Shown here: piece after piece, positions 19,955 to 29,767 of the stretch | Layout: each line of letters begins with the position of its first letter | How positions within the stretch are numbered: the first letter of the stretch is position 1 | Source: Trueperella pyogenes | GTDB lineage: Bacteria > Actinomycetota > Actinomycetes > Actinomycetales > Actinomycetaceae | Reading direction: 5' to 3' | Length of the DNA: 64,000 bases | Assembly: GCF_900460345.1 (NCBI RefSeq) | Contig: NZ_UHHW01000002.1 | Coordinates: 620,001-684,000 of the forward strand | Made by a program: the position numbers and the translations under genes | The notes under the pieces: generated by a model | What the model saw: the letters and a program-made list of their open reading frames with translations, nothing else | What the model was told of the DNA's origin: nothing | Database searches by the model: none

Positions 19955-21328
19955 ATGAAAACGAAAAACGAAGTACGGGCACAAGACTTGTCTCGTGGTC
20001 GTCGATTCTTCCTCCTGACACTCGTCTCCATGGGTAGCTCGATCATCTACACTCCTGCCTACCTCAAGAGTGTCTTCTACGATCCGCTCATGGAGGCGTT
20101 GAACGTGACGAACGCCCAGTTGGGCCAGTTCCTGTCTGCCTACGCGATTACGGCCCTGATCTGTTATTTCCCGTCTGGAGTTATCGCAGACAAGGTGCGT
20201 GTGCGCACGCTGTCCTGGATGGGATTCATGCTCACGGCCGCATTGACCTGGGTATATGCGACCCTGCCCTCGGTGGGCACGCTCATGATGGTCTTTGTGG
20301 GCATGGGCATCTCCACGATCCTCATCTGGTGGGGCATTCGCTTCAAGCTGGTTCGCCTCATCTCTGAAGAGGAGGAGTACTCGAAGAATATCGGCATTTC
20401 CTACGGCCTCTACGGCGCGGCCGGGCTCGTCGTTGGCCTAGTTTGCCTGCTCTTCATCAAGTACATCGCCAGTGCCACCGACTCGATGCGGTGGATGCTC
20501 ATCTTCCTGGGCTGCCTCATCTTCATCCTCGGCCTGCTGTCCTTCCTCATCCCCAAGTTCGAGGGCGAGATCGCCGATAGCTCGCAGGGCTTCAACCTTT
20601 CCGAGATCGGCCAGACGCTGAAGAACCCAGTGGTGTGGATGGCTGCGGCGATCATGTTCTTCGTGTACTTCTACTACACCGGCGTCACCTACACGACCCC
20701 CTACCTGTCCTCGGTCATGGGCGCTTCGGTGGGCATCGTCTCCTTCGTGTCGATCGTTCGCCAGTACGGCGTCACCCTGCTGTCCGGCCCGGCTTTCGGT
20801 TTCCTGGCCAAGGGCGCTGGCAGCCCGACTCGCGTGATCGGCTGGGGCTCCATCGTCGCGGTGATCGGCCTGGTTGCGATCGCCTTCCTCCCGGCAGGCG
20901 CCGCCATGGCTGTCATCGCAGCAATCATCGCCATCCTGCTCGGATTTATCGCTAACGGCGTGTTTGGCATCGTCTCCTCGGCGCTGACCGAAGGCAAAGT
21001 GCCGCTGACCATTTTCGGCACGGCCACCGGCGTCCTGTCGATTATCGGCTTCGCGCCGGATACGTTCTCCTCGATTTGGTTCGGCGCGCTGATCGACGAC
21101 AAGGGCAATGACGCTTACGTAGAGATCTTCATCATCCTCGCCGCTTCGGCCCTCCTCGCCACGGTCTTTGCCTTCATGCTCCAGTTCTACGTGCAGAAGA
21201 ACGCCACGAAGCTTGAGGCTGCTCAGCTTGCCGCGGTGGTGGAAGCGCAGGGCATGTCGATTGAGGAAGCGGCCAAGTTCGTCGGCGTCGACGAAGAATC
21301 CCTCGCGGACGTTCGCAAGGAAATCTAA
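19955..21328 (+). CDS. MFS transporter, first gene of the cai-like operon
   Basis: 457-residue, 12-helix major facilitator. The loop between helices 2 and 3 reads SGVIADKVRVRTLSWMG, a version of the MFS motif A (G-x-x-x-D). A charged cytoplasmic tail of about 40 residues ends in EESLADVRKEI. It heads a tight run with the CoA genes that follow, so it is a good candidate for uptake or exchange of the carnitine-like substrate. E. coli uses the unrelated BCCT carrier CaiT. Substrate inferred only from context. Confidence 0.82.
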   Translation: MKTKNEVRAQDLSRGRRFFLLTLVSMGSSIIYTPAYLKSVFYDPLMEALNVTNAQLGQFLSAYAITALICYFPSGVIADKVRVRTLSWMGFMLTAALTWVYATLPSVGTLMMVFVGMGISTILIWWGIRFKLVRLISEEEEYSKNIGISYGLYGAAGLVVGLVCLLFIKYIASATDSMRWMLIFLGCLIFILGLLSFLIPKFEGEIADSSQGFNLSEIGQTLKNPVVWMAAAIMFFVYFYYTGVTYTTPYLSSVMGASVGIVSFVSIVRQYGVTLLSGPAFGFLAKGAGSPTRVIGWGSIVAVIGLVAIAFLPAGAAMAVIAAIIAILLGFIANGVFGIVSSALTEGKVPLTIFGTATGVLSIIGFAPDTFSSIWFGALIDDKGNDAYVEIFIILAASALLATVFAFMLQFYVQKNATKLEAAQLAAVVEAQGMSIEEAAKFVGVDEESLADVRKEI

Positions 21329-21341
21329 GGCGGAGACTGAC

Positions 21342-22343
21342 ATGAAGAGACTCGATGTGCCTTCGCTGTGGAGCAAGGACATGGGCGCCGTGGTCGCCAA
21401 ACAGAACGAGATCGCTGCGGGCCTGTACACTCCTGGACAGACGCTCGTGCAAATGCGGGAAGGCTACCTCACGGAACGCAAGTTCTGGAACGAGGGCGGA
21501 CCGGAGATGCATTCGACTCGTGACGTACGCATTCCCACCTCTCACGGCGAGGTAGGTGTCCGCATCTACCGGCCTGTCGAAGGCGCCCTACCTATCATCT
21601 TCTATATCCACGGTGGGGGATTCGCCCTCGGTAACTTGGACACCCACGATCGCATCTGCCGCAATATCGCCGCCGAGGCCGGTGCAGCGGTGGTGGCGAT
21701 CGACTACACCCTGTCACCGGAGGCGAAGTTCCCGCAGGCTATTGAAGAATGCGCGCAGGTAGTCCAGCGCGTGCGTGCCCGTGCGGACGAGTTCGGCCTG
21801 CTTGGCGCCGACATCTCTTTCGCGGGTGATTCGGGCGGGGCGAACATGGGCCTGGGCACATATCTCTTCTTGCGCGACGTCATGAACGACGCCGACGGCG
21901 TGCGTTGCTTTCTCCTGTACTACGGCTGGTTCGGTCTGAAGGATAGCGCTTCTATTCGCCTGTACGGAGGCGTGTGGGATGGGCTCACCCCGGAGGATTT
22001 CGCCATGTACAAGCGTCTGTACGTCACCACCGAGGCCGATCTGGACTCACCTTATCTCAACATCTTCAACGCAGACCTGGCAGGTCTGCCGCCAGCATAC
22101 ATTTGCGCAGCCGAGTTCGACCCCCTCCTCGATGACTCGACTCTGCTGGCAAAGGTCTACGAGACGCAGGGCATCGCCCATGAGATCGAGGTTGTGCCTG
22201 GAGTTATCCACGCATTCCTCCATCATGGGCGCATGCTCGAGGAGGCTCGCCGAGTCATGGCTCACGGCGGCGCGTTCTTTAATTCGATTCCCTCACCAAC
22301 CAACAATCTTGAAAGTAGGACCAATGGACTTTTCATTGACTGA
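21342..22343 (+). CDS. alpha/beta hydrolase, HSL/acetyl-esterase family
   Basis: 333-residue serine esterase. The oxyanion motif [15 protein letters not shown], the nucleophile elbow GDSGGAN, the acid-region FDPLLDDS and the histidine near VIHAFLHHG match the hormone-sensitive-lipase/Aes family. The ATG at 21342 follows the MFS stop by 13 bases; the frame is open upstream but overlaps the MFS gene. Its 3' end overlaps caiA by 20 bases, so it belongs to the operon. It could free the substrate from an ester such as an acylcarnitine; this is inference. Confidence 0.82.
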   Translation: MKRLDVPSLWSKDMGAVVAKQNEIAAGLYTPGQTLVQMREGYLTERKFWNEGGPEMHSTRDVRIPTSHGEVGVRIYRPVEGALPIIFYIHGGGFALGNLDTHDRICRNIAAEAGAAVVAIDYTLSPEAKFPQAIEECAQVVQRVRARADEFGLLGADISFAGDSGGANMGLGTYLFLRDVMNDADGVRCFLLYYGWFGLKDSASIRLYGGVWDGLTPEDFAMYKRLYVTTEADLDSPYLNIFNADLAGLPPAYICAAEFDPLLDDSTLLAKVYETQGIAHEIEVVPGVIHAFLHHGRMLEEARRVMAHGGAFFNSIPSPTNNLESRTNGLFID

Positions 22344-23457
22344 AGAACAACAACTCATGGCCGACACGTTCGTCGAGCTCATGGAATCGCGTGCCTGGGA
22401 AACGTACTTTAACGAGTGCGATGAGAACAAGGAATACCCCCAGGAGTGGGTTGCGGCGCTCTGCGAGCTCGGTTTTGACCGCATCCTCCTGCCTGAAGAA
22501 TACGAGGGGCTCGGTCTCGGCTGGCAAGAGCTCACTGCCGTATACGAGGCGCTGGGCCGGATGGGCGGTCCGACGTACGTGCTCTACCAGCTGCCCGGCT
22601 GGGGCACGATTATCCGCGAGGGCAGCGAGGAACAGAAGGCGACGATGCTCGCGTTCCTCGGTTCTGGAAAGCAGATGATCAACTACGCCATGACCGAGCC
22701 GAGCGCAGGGTCGAATTGGGACGACATGCGCACCACGTACACGCGGCGTGACGGCAAGATCTACCTCAATGGTCACAAGACCTTCCAGACCTCCGGAATG
22801 AAGGTCCCTTACCTGGTGGTCATGGCTCGCAACTCGGAGGACATGTCCGTGTACTCGGAGTTCCTTGTGGACATGACAAAGGCCGGCATCACCCGCGAGC
22901 CGCTCAAAAAGCTCGGCTTGCGTATGGACTCACTTGCGGAGATCTACTTTGACGACGTCGAGCTCGACGAGTCTGACTTCTTCGGCACCGAGGGCGGGGC
23001 GTTCAAGCGCGGAGTCCAGGACTTCGACCTGGAGCGTTTCCTCGTGGCACTGACCAACTATGGCCAGGCCTACTGCGCCTTCGAAGACGCAGCAAAATAC
23101 GCCAATCAGCGCATCCAGGGCAAGGAGGCTATCGGGCGCACTCAGCTGATCCAGCTGAAGATCGCCGACATGAAGGTGGCCATCACCAACATGCGCAACA
23201 TGCTCTACGAAATCGCGTGGAAGTCCGATAACGGGCTGCTAGGCCGCGGGGACTGCTCGATGGCCAAGTACTACTGCTCGCACGCCGCCTCGATGGTGAT
23301 CGACCAGGCGTTGCAGATCCTCTCTGGCGTGGGCATCACTGGCGAGCACCGCGTTCAGCGCTTCTACCGCGATATCCGGGTGGATCGCGTATCGGGCGGA
23401 ACGGACGAGATGATGATCCTCGCCACCGGCCGCGCCGCCCTCAAGGACTACCGCTAA
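22324..23457 (+). CDS. caiA: crotonobetainyl-CoA reductase-like acyl-CoA dehydrogenase
   Basis: FAD acyl-CoA dehydrogenase fold that in this family works as a reductase fed by ETF. 377 residues against 380 in E. coli CaiA, with near-identical blocks as I recall that protein: [79 protein letters not shown] and [15 protein letters not shown]. The ATG at 22324 lies inside the end of the hydrolase gene, with GTAGGA upstream. The similarity is strong enough to favour a quaternary-ammonium acyl-CoA substrate, but other 2-enoyl-CoAs are possible. Confidence 0.85.
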   Translation: MDFSLTEEQQLMADTFVELMESRAWETYFNECDENKEYPQEWVAALCELGFDRILLPEEYEGLGLGWQELTAVYEALGRMGGPTYVLYQLPGWGTIIREGSEEQKATMLAFLGSGKQMINYAMTEPSAGSNWDDMRTTYTRRDGKIYLNGHKTFQTSGMKVPYLVVMARNSEDMSVYSEFLVDMTKAGITREPLKKLGLRMDSLAEIYFDDVELDESDFFGTEGGAFKRGVQDFDLERFLVALTNYGQAYCAFEDAAKYANQRIQGKEAIGRTQLIQLKIADMKVAITNMRNMLYEIAWKSDNGLLGRGDCSMAKYYCSHAASMVIDQALQILSGVGITGEHRVQRFYRDIRVDRVSGGTDEMMILATGRAALKDYR

Positions 23458-23476
23458 TTTAACAAAGGAGTTAAAT

Positions 23477-24685
23477 ATGGAAACCGTAAAACCTTCGTTC
23501 GGGGTGCTGGACGACGTCAAGGTCGTCTATAGCGCAGTCGAAATCGCCGCTCCGTCGGCCGCCGAGATCATGGCGGAGTGGGGCGCTGACGTGACGTGGA
23601 TGGAGAACCTGTGGACGGGCGACTCCGTGCGCGACACCAAGTGGGTCAAGGAAATGGAGCGCCGCAATCAGCGCTCGATCTCCATTCATCCGTTCTCCGA
23701 TGAGGGTAAAGAGATCATCGCCAAGCTCATCGAAGATGCAGACATTTTCATCGAGTCCTCCAAGGGGCCTGCCTGGGCGCGCAAGGGAATCACCGATGAG
23801 TGGATGTGGGAGATTAACCCCAAGCTCGTCATCGTTCACGTGTCAGGTTTTGGCCAATGGGGTGACGAGCGCAAGGTGAACGCGGCCGCTTATGACTTGA
23901 CGGTCGCCGCCTATGCCGGCCTCGTCGCCCAAAACGGCACCCCCGAGTTGCCGACCAACCTGCACCCCTACACTGCCGATTACGTCAACTCGCTGATGGT
24001 GGTTTCTTCTGCGCTCGCGGCTCTGCACAAGGCGCAGGCGACCGGCCAGGGCGAATCGATCGACCTTGCCATGTACGAAACCGCGCTGCGCGTGGGCACC
24101 TACTACATGATGGACTACCTCAACGACGGCGTGAAGTATCCGCGCCCAGGGGCACGCCACCAAAACTTGTGCGCCATCGGGATCTACGAGTGCGCTGATG
24201 GGTTCCTCGGCTTGTGCTGCTACGGCGTCGACCAGAACAAGTACTTGCTAGAGACCATCGGCCTTGGCCACTTGTGGGGAACCGAAGAGTATCCCGAAGA
24301 CACCTCCGCGCTGTGGCTCAACGGGCCGAAGGCGGACCTCATCCAGGACAAGCTGACCGAGTACTTGAAGACTCAGAACCGTTACGACGTCGAACGAGAT
24401 TTCTCCGAGCATCGCATTGCGGCGCAAGTGGTGATGGAGTTTGAGGACATCCTCGCCGAAGAGCACGTGGCGGCCCGCGAGAACTTCATCGAGTGGGAGA
24501 ACGCGGACGGCGTGAAGGTTCGCGGCCTGAACACCGTGCCGAAGTTCGCGCGCAACCCCGGCGGTTTCTGGCGTCCGATGCCAGCCCTCGGCGCTGATAC
24601 GCGGGACATCCTGGAGCGCGCAGGCTTCTCCGAGGCGGACATCGAGCGCTTTGCACAGTCGGGCAAGGTGAAGTTCGCGCAATAG
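23477..24685 (+). CDS. caiB: CaiB-like class III CoA-transferase
   Basis: Transfers CoA between product and substrate acids so that the pathway needs ATP only for priming. 402 residues (E. coli CaiB 405). Seen: AEWGADVTWMEN, IFIESSKGPAWARKGITDE, NPKLVIVHVSGFGQWG, LHPYTADYVNSL with the catalytic aspartate (Asp168), LAALHKAQATGQGESIDLAMYE and YYMMDYLNDG. The last block matches the CaiB MMDYFNGG segment, closer to CaiB than to general BaiF/Frc proteins. AAAGGAG lies 8 bases before the ATG, 19 bases after caiA. Confidence 0.85.
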   Translation: METVKPSFGVLDDVKVVYSAVEIAAPSAAEIMAEWGADVTWMENLWTGDSVRDTKWVKEMERRNQRSISIHPFSDEGKEIIAKLIEDADIFIESSKGPAWARKGITDEWMWEINPKLVIVHVSGFGQWGDERKVNAAAYDLTVAAYAGLVAQNGTPELPTNLHPYTADYVNSLMVVSSALAALHKAQATGQGESIDLAMYETALRVGTYYMMDYLNDGVKYPRPGARHQNLCAIGIYECADGFLGLCCYGVDQNKYLLETIGLGHLWGTEEYPEDTSALWLNGPKADLIQDKLTEYLKTQNRYDVERDFSEHRIAAQVVMEFEDILAEEHVAARENFIEWENADGVKVRGLNTVPKFARNPGGFWRPMPALGADTRDILERAGFSEADIERFAQSGKVKFAQ

Positions 24686-24716
24686 TGCCATGGCGTAAAA
24701 AGATTGGAGGTGTGAG

Positions 24717-26240
24717 GTGATTACCCAAGGACAAGGGCTGATCCTGCCTGACATATGGGACAGCCATGTGCAGCAAAGGCCAGATGCCCAGTTCCTCGTC
24801 TACGAGGATCACGGCTGCGGGAGCGTTCGTTCCTGGACGTATCGCGAGTTCGACGAGGTCATCAACCGCACCTCCAATCTGTTCTTAGGACTAGGAATTG
24901 AGTCTGGCGACGCCGTGGCGCTCCAGCTCAACAACTGCCCCGAGCTCATCGAGTGCATCTTCGCCCTCAACCAGATCGGCGCCATCTACGTGCCCATCCA
25001 CCCGGAATACACCGTGGAGGAGGCTAAGACGATTCTGGCCGACTGCGACGCGCGCATGCTGGTCATTGAGCAGTGTTTCTTGGACTACGACCCGGCTTAC
25101 GGGGAGGGAATCGAGACGCTCGTCGTCGGGGGAGACTGCGAGCACAGGTGCTTTACCCAGCTTCAGCAGGCGCAGAGTGCGATGCCGCCCGCCCGGCGTC
25201 GTGAACCGATGCCGATTGCTGAAATCCTGTATACCTCCGGGACGACGTCGACGCCCAAGGGCGTGATCATCACGGAGCAGAACGTCGTCTTCGCGGGCTA
25301 CTACGTGAACTGGCAGTTGCAGATGCGCGAGACCGATAGGTACGTGACGACGATGGCGGCTAGCCACGTGAACTTGCAGCTCAACGCGCTTGCGCCGGTC
25401 TTGACGGCGGGGGCGACCCTCGTTCTGCTGCGCAGGTACTCGGCCACACGCTTTTGGCAGCAAGTGCGCAAGCACCGTGGCACGCTTGTCCAGGCGATGG
25501 CCATGATCGTTAAGACGATGCTTGCCCAGCCGGAAAGCCCACAAGAGAGCGAACACTGCGTACGGGAGGTTCACTACTTCCTGCCCATATCGACCGAGGA
25601 GAAGGAACGCTTCGAGGCCCGCTTCAAGGTGCGCCTCCTCAACAATTATGGCTCGACGGAAGACCTCGTCGGCGTCATCACGGACTATCCCACGGGGCCG
25701 CGCAGATGGCCGTCGATAGGCCGGGTCGGGCCGGGCTACAACGTGCGCATCATGGGAGAGGGCGGCGAACTCGGACCGGGCGAGATCGGCGAGATCCAGG
25801 TTCAGGGGATACCCGGCGTATCCCTCATGGCCGGTTACTGGCAGCAGCCTGAGGTGACGGCGAAGATGCTCGCAGGTAACTGGCTACGCACAGGCGATTA
25901 CGGCTATTTTGACGAAGAGGGGTGGATCTACTTCACCGACCGGCACTGCGACATCATCAAACGCTCGGGAGAAAACATCTCCTGCGCTGAGGTTGAATCG
26001 GTGCTCGCCCGCTATCCAGGGGTGGCGGAAGTGGCGGTTGTCGGAGTCGAGGATTCTATCCGTGACCAGGCCGTCAAAGCTGTGATCGTGCCCGAAGCGG
26101 GGGTCCAGATCGACGTCGACGAGCTCACCGCTTTCTGCTGCGGACACCTCGCGGCATTCAAGATTCCCAGCATCGTTGCTTTCCAAGAGCGTTTGCCGCG
26201 CGGCAACTACGGAAAAGTTCTCAAATCAACCCTCAAATAA
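24717..26240 (+). CDS. caiC: CaiC-like carnitine/crotonobetaine-CoA ligase
   Basis: ANL-superfamily AMP-forming acyl-CoA ligase that primes the CoA cycle. 507 residues (E. coli CaiC about 517). Motifs: P-loop-like LYTSGTTSTPKGVIIT, NNYGSTEDLVGVI, WLRTGDYGYFDEEGWIYFTDR, KRSGENISCAEVE and the C-terminal lysine region LPRGNYGKVLKSTL. It starts with GTG at 24717 with TTGGAGG upstream. Placed directly after caiB as in the E. coli caiABC order. Confidence 0.83.
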   Translation: MITQGQGLILPDIWDSHVQQRPDAQFLVYEDHGCGSVRSWTYREFDEVINRTSNLFLGLGIESGDAVALQLNNCPELIECIFALNQIGAIYVPIHPEYTVEEAKTILADCDARMLVIEQCFLDYDPAYGEGIETLVVGGDCEHRCFTQLQQAQSAMPPARRREPMPIAEILYTSGTTSTPKGVIITEQNVVFAGYYVNWQLQMRETDRYVTTMAASHVNLQLNALAPVLTAGATLVLLRRYSATRFWQQVRKHRGTLVQAMAMIVKTMLAQPESPQESEHCVREVHYFLPISTEEKERFEARFKVRLLNNYGSTEDLVGVITDYPTGPRRWPSIGRVGPGYNVRIMGEGGELGPGEIGEIQVQGIPGVSLMAGYWQQPEVTAKMLAGNWLRTGDYGYFDEEGWIYFTDRHCDIIKRSGENISCAEVESVLARYPGVAEVAVVGVEDSIRDQAVKAVIVPEAGVQIDVDELTAFCCGHLAAFKIPSIVAFQERLPRGNYGKVLKSTLK

Positions 26241-26261
26241 TTCAGTGAAAGGAATTGAACA

Positions 26262-27140
26262 ATGACGATCAAGACCGAAATGGTGGGACAGACCTTTGGG
26301 CCGTTCACCCGTACCTACACCTTCCGCGATCTCGAGCTGTTTGCCCTTGGATGCGGCGCAGGCATCGACGGGCGCGACGGCCTGGAGTACCTCAACGAAA
26401 AGGACGAGCGCGACCCACAGCTGAAGGTGCTGCCGATGTTTGGCGCGATGCTCATCGTCGATTCCGAGGTGACCCGAACGATCGACTACGGCTACAACTA
26501 CGCCGGCTCCCTGCACTGGGGATTCGACATCACCTTCCACCAGCCGATCACCAAGCTATCGGACACGGTTCAGACCAAGGTCAAGCTCGAAGGCCTGTAC
26601 GACCGCGGGGAGGGCCGTGGCCTGCTAGCCCAGCACATCGGCGACACCTACGATTCTGAGGGCAACCTCCTGTTCACCAACGAATCGTGGGATTGCCTCA
26701 TTTACGACGGCGGCTGGGGCGGCCCGGCGGCGCCGAAGGACATCGTGGAGATGCCAGAGCGTGAGCCTGACGTGGAAGTTACCGAGCGTATCCCGGAAAA
26801 CCAGGCGCTCATCTACCGCCTCTCGGGCGACTACCATCCGCAGCACATCGACTGGGATTACGCAGCCGAGAACGGCGAGCCGCGTCCCATTTTGCACGCG
26901 ATTTCCTACGCCGGCGTCGTCATGCGCCACGCGATCAACGAGTTCATGCCGGGCGAGCCGGAGCGCATCAAGCGCTTCAAGACCCGCATCACCTCGCCAG
27001 TGCATCCCGGCACGACCCTCAAGACTCAACTGTGGCAGGTCGGCCCCGGTGAGCTGCGCTTCCGCTTGGTCGACGCCGATGCGGACGTGACCGGTGCAAA
27101 GCCGCATCTGAACTGGGGCATCATCGAGTTCGAAGCGTAA
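26262..27140 (+). CDS. MaoC-like double hot-dog (2-enoyl-CoA hydratase 2 type) protein
   Basis: 292 residues with two hot-dog halves. The second half carries the hydratase-2 motif YRLSGDYHPQHID (185-197), with the catalytic pair Asp190 and His195; the N-terminal half resembles the non-catalytic substrate-binding hot dog. In the motif the usual Asn (GDxNP) is His192, and the following Leu/Ile is Gln194. It sits in the slot held in E. coli by CaiD, a crotonase-fold hydratase, which is absent here. It may therefore hydrate/dehydrate the carnitinyl-CoA/crotonobetainyl-CoA pair by a different fold; that is inference from context. Confidence 0.8.
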   Translation: MTIKTEMVGQTFGPFTRTYTFRDLELFALGCGAGIDGRDGLEYLNEKDERDPQLKVLPMFGAMLIVDSEVTRTIDYGYNYAGSLHWGFDITFHQPITKLSDTVQTKVKLEGLYDRGEGRGLLAQHIGDTYDSEGNLLFTNESWDCLIYDGGWGGPAAPKDIVEMPEREPDVEVTERIPENQALIYRLSGDYHPQHIDWDYAAENGEPRPILHAISYAGVVMRHAINEFMPGEPERIKRFKTRITSPVHPGTTLKTQLWQVGPGELRFRLVDADADVTGAKPHLNWGIIEFEA

Positions 27141-27182
27141 TGGCCTAGCCGTGAGTGGGCCGAGCCAAAGAAAGGAGTTGAG

Positions 27183-28508
27183 ATGAAAGACGAAACGACA
27201 AGCCTCGATGAGATCGGGATGTCCCCGTTCCTGATGCGTCTGACGGTCTTTTCCGCCGGCGGGCCGTTCCTCGAGGGCTACGTGCACGCCATCATCGGCG
27301 TGGCGTTGCTCAAAATGGTTCCGGAACTGGGCATCAACGATACGTGGAAGGGAATGATCGGCGTCGCCGCCCTCGTTGGTCTGTTCTTTGGTGCTATTTT
27401 CGGTGGCTACTTGACTGACCTCATTGGCCGAAAGCGCATGTTCATCATCGACGTGATGTCCATTGCAGTGCTGTCGGTGCTGTGCATGTTCGTCAGCGGC
27501 CCACTCATGGTGGTTCTTCTGCGATTCCTCATTGGGTTCGCCGTTGGCGCGGACTATCCGATTGCGACCTCCATCATCGCCGAGTTCACGCCGAAACGGT
27601 ACCGGGCTATCACGATGGGTTTCCTTGCTGCCGTCTGGTACCTGGGGGCGAATGCGTCCTACCTGGTGGGCTACTTCCTCCTCGATGCGGGCAACGGCTG
27701 GCGCTGGATGCTGGGTTCTTCTGTCATCCCCTGCCTAGTCATCCTGCTTGGCCGCTGGTCGATTCCAGAATCGCTGAGGTGGCTGATGTCGAAGGGCCGC
27801 CACGAGGAGGCGGCGCAGATCGTGCGCGATACCTTCGGCAAGAACGTGGTCATCGAGGACGAGGTTGTGGAGCGGACGGAGTACTCGGCTATCTTCCGCA
27901 GGCCTTATTTCAAGCGCATGCTCTTCGTGGGCATCATCTGGCTGTGCCAGGCTATCCCGATGTTCGCGGTCTACACCTACGGCCCAGACATCATAGCGAC
28001 CTTCGGCTTGGGCGAAGGCCGGGCCGCCCTGATCGGGGAGCTCGTTATCGGCACGTTTTTCATGCTCGGCACTGTGCCTGCCATGTTCCTCGCGGAGTAC
28101 TGGGGACGCCGCCCGCTGTGTATCTGGTCCTTCGTCGTCATGACGGGCGCGCTCGCGATCCTCGGCGTCGTGCCCGCCACCTCGATGGTGTTCGTCATGC
28201 TGATCTTCGCGATCTACGCGTTGGCTTCGGGCGGGCCTGGCAACTTGCAGTGGTTGTACCCGAACGAGATTTTCCCGACGTCGATCCGTGCGTCCGCCAT
28301 GGGTGCCGCGATGGCCTTCTCACGTATCGCCACCGTCATTTCGATGTTCGTCTTGCCGAGCTTCTTGTCTACCTACGGAAACGGGCCGGTGATGATCGCG
28401 GGCGCGGTGATCTCGGCGATCGGTTTGCTTACGGCGATCGCGTGGGCGCCAGAGACCCGTGGCCTGACCTTGACCGAGGCTGGCGCTGATGACCTGGAGC
28501 GCAAGTAA
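27183..28508 (+). CDS. MFS transporter, second carrier of the cai-like operon
   Basis: 441 residues, 12 predicted helices. The motif GGYLTDLIGRKRMFIIDV lies after helix 2, and LAEYWGRRPLC after helix 8, placing it in the metabolite:H+ symporter / sugar-porter branch of MFS. The related WLYPNEIFPTSIRASAMG segment near the C-terminal half supports this. AAAGGAG precedes the ATG. It differs from the first carrier of the operon, so one may import substrate and the other export product. Its stop overlaps the next start by one base. Confidence 0.82.
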   Translation: MKDETTSLDEIGMSPFLMRLTVFSAGGPFLEGYVHAIIGVALLKMVPELGINDTWKGMIGVAALVGLFFGAIFGGYLTDLIGRKRMFIIDVMSIAVLSVLCMFVSGPLMVVLLRFLIGFAVGADYPIATSIIAEFTPKRYRAITMGFLAAVWYLGANASYLVGYFLLDAGNGWRWMLGSSVIPCLVILLGRWSIPESLRWLMSKGRHEEAAQIVRDTFGKNVVIEDEVVERTEYSAIFRRPYFKRMLFVGIIWLCQAIPMFAVYTYGPDIIATFGLGEGRAALIGELVIGTFFMLGTVPAMFLAEYWGRRPLCIWSFVVMTGALAILGVVPATSMVFVMLIFAIYALASGGPGNLQWLYPNEIFPTSIRASAMGAAMAFSRIATVISMFVLPSFLSTYGNGPVMIAGAVISAIGLLTAIAWAPETRGLTLTEAGADDLERK

Positions 28509-29122
28509 TGTATGACATCGACGTGTACGTGGTGGGCTCGTGGCAGGCGAACTGCTACATCCTGAGCGCTGGCGGCAGTAGCGTCATGATCGACCCAGGC
28601 GCTGAGCCCGAGGTTCTGCTCAGCGCGCTGGGGGAGTGCAATCTCGCGGCTATTTTGATCACGCACTGCCATTCCGACCACATCGGCGCGGTTAACGAAC
28701 TCGTGGCTGCCACCGGCGCGCCAGCCTACATCGGTTTACACGACGCCGAAGGGGCACGCGACCCGCGTCTGTCCGGATTTTACGACGAAGGCTCCAGCTA
28801 CGCGGTCGAACAGTTCGCGGGCGAATGGGGCGATGGGCATGTCTTCAATTGGGCGGGCGGCAGCTTCGAAGTGATTGCCACGCCTGGCCATACCCCGGGG
28901 TCGATTTGTTTCCTCGACCGAGCCAACGCACTGCTGTATACGGGCGACACGCTTTTCGCCAACGGCATTGGCTCGACGCAATATGCGCGAGCGAACAAGC
29001 GCGATCTGTTGGCATCGCTGAAAAGGTTGGGGACGCTACCAGATGAGGTGCGCATACTCCCCGGCCACGGCAGCCCAAGCACATTGGGGGTGGAAAAACT
29101 AAGAAATCCGTATCTGGTATGA
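28508..29122 (+). CDS. metallo-beta-lactamase-fold hydrolase (glyoxalase II-like)
   Basis: 204-residue MBL-fold enzyme with the metal motif HCHSDH (His53, His55, Asp57, His58), then TPGHTPGS, TGDTLF and LPGHGS for the other ligands. Small glyoxalase II-like members hydrolyse thioesters, so release of CoA from a pathway intermediate is a plausible role, but only by context. The ATG shares a base with the preceding TAA. Its 3' end overlaps the convergent tetR gene by 24 bases. Confidence 0.8.
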   Translation: MYDIDVYVVGSWQANCYILSAGGSSVMIDPGAEPEVLLSALGECNLAAILITHCHSDHIGAVNELVAATGAPAYIGLHDAEGARDPRLSGFYDEGSSYAVEQFAGEWGDGHVFNWAGGSFEVIATPGHTPGSICFLDRANALLYTGDTLFANGIGSTQYARANKRDLLASLKRLGTLPDEVRILPGHGSPSTLGVEKLRNPYLV

Positions 29123-29767
29123 GAGCGGCATGTGCTCGTGAACCATTTCGCAGGCCGAAGTAGCAGGCCGCGGCGTCGAGGCTAAACCGGGAAGGAGGTC
29201 AGTAATCAAATCATGAGCGTAGTCAGGAATCTTCGCCAAGAAACAGTCAACGTAATCTGGCGGGAGCCAAATGGAGCGAAGCAGGACGGAACCTTCGAGC
29301 GCGTCGACCAAACGCACAATCGAGACGTCTTGCGGTATGTGACCCGCCTTCTTGTAGTACCACAGGCCTTGGCGCAAGGTCTCCAGCGGGTCCGTACACA
29401 CGTATCTGCAGGCCTGATTGACGACAGCCACATCGACGGTCGGAGACTCTACCATGAGGCGGCGAAGGGCGGCCGAGTAGCGGCCCAGATAGGCGCGAAT
29501 ACGCGCGTCGATCTCTTGGTAGAGCACCTCGTAGAGAGTCTTGCCGGTGAATTGCTGGCGCGGGTAGGCGTGCTGGAACGCCGCCAACAAAAGCGTCTCC
29601 GCGGTAGGCCAGCGCGAGTAGAGAGACGACTTGCCGACCCCTGCTCGCTCGGCCACTTTCGTCAGGTTGAAGCCGCTCCAGCCAGTTTCACCGTAGAGCA
29701 AGAGAGCGGCGTCGTAGACCCGCTCTTCGAGAGAGAGTACCGCTTCTTGCGGCAAAGTGACCGACAA
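29099..29767 (-). CDS. TetR-family transcriptional regulator
   Basis: 222 residues. The N-terminal helix-turn-helix is clear: LSLEERVYDAALLLY, then FNLTKVAERAGVGKSSLYSRWPTAETLLLAAF. The C-terminal ligand domain is not recognisable. The TTG at 29767 is chosen because AAAGGA lies about 5 bases upstream; the frame is open to 29890 but the extra residues lack homology-like features. It lies between the cai-like operon (convergent) and fixA (divergent), so it is the obvious candidate regulator of both, in place of the E. coli activator CaiF. Confidence 0.82.
   Translation of the reverse strand: MSVTLPQEAVLSLEERVYDAALLLYGETGWSGFNLTKVAERAGVGKSSLYSRWPTAETLLLAAFQHAYPRQQFTGKTLYEVLYQEIDARIRAYLGRYSAALRRLMVESPTVDVAVVNQACRYVCTDPLETLRQGLWYYKKAGHIPQDVSIVRLVDALEGSVLLRSIWLPPDYVDCFLAKIPDYAHDLITDLLPGLASTPRPATSACEMVHEHMPLSYQIRIS

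Noticed and set aside
22324..29122. Reading the island as bile-acid (bai) or caffeate (car) reduction
   Set aside because: The CaiA-like product matches CaiA blocks over its whole length, and no bai-type oxidoreductases or Car ETF genes are present; still not fully excluded for substrate.
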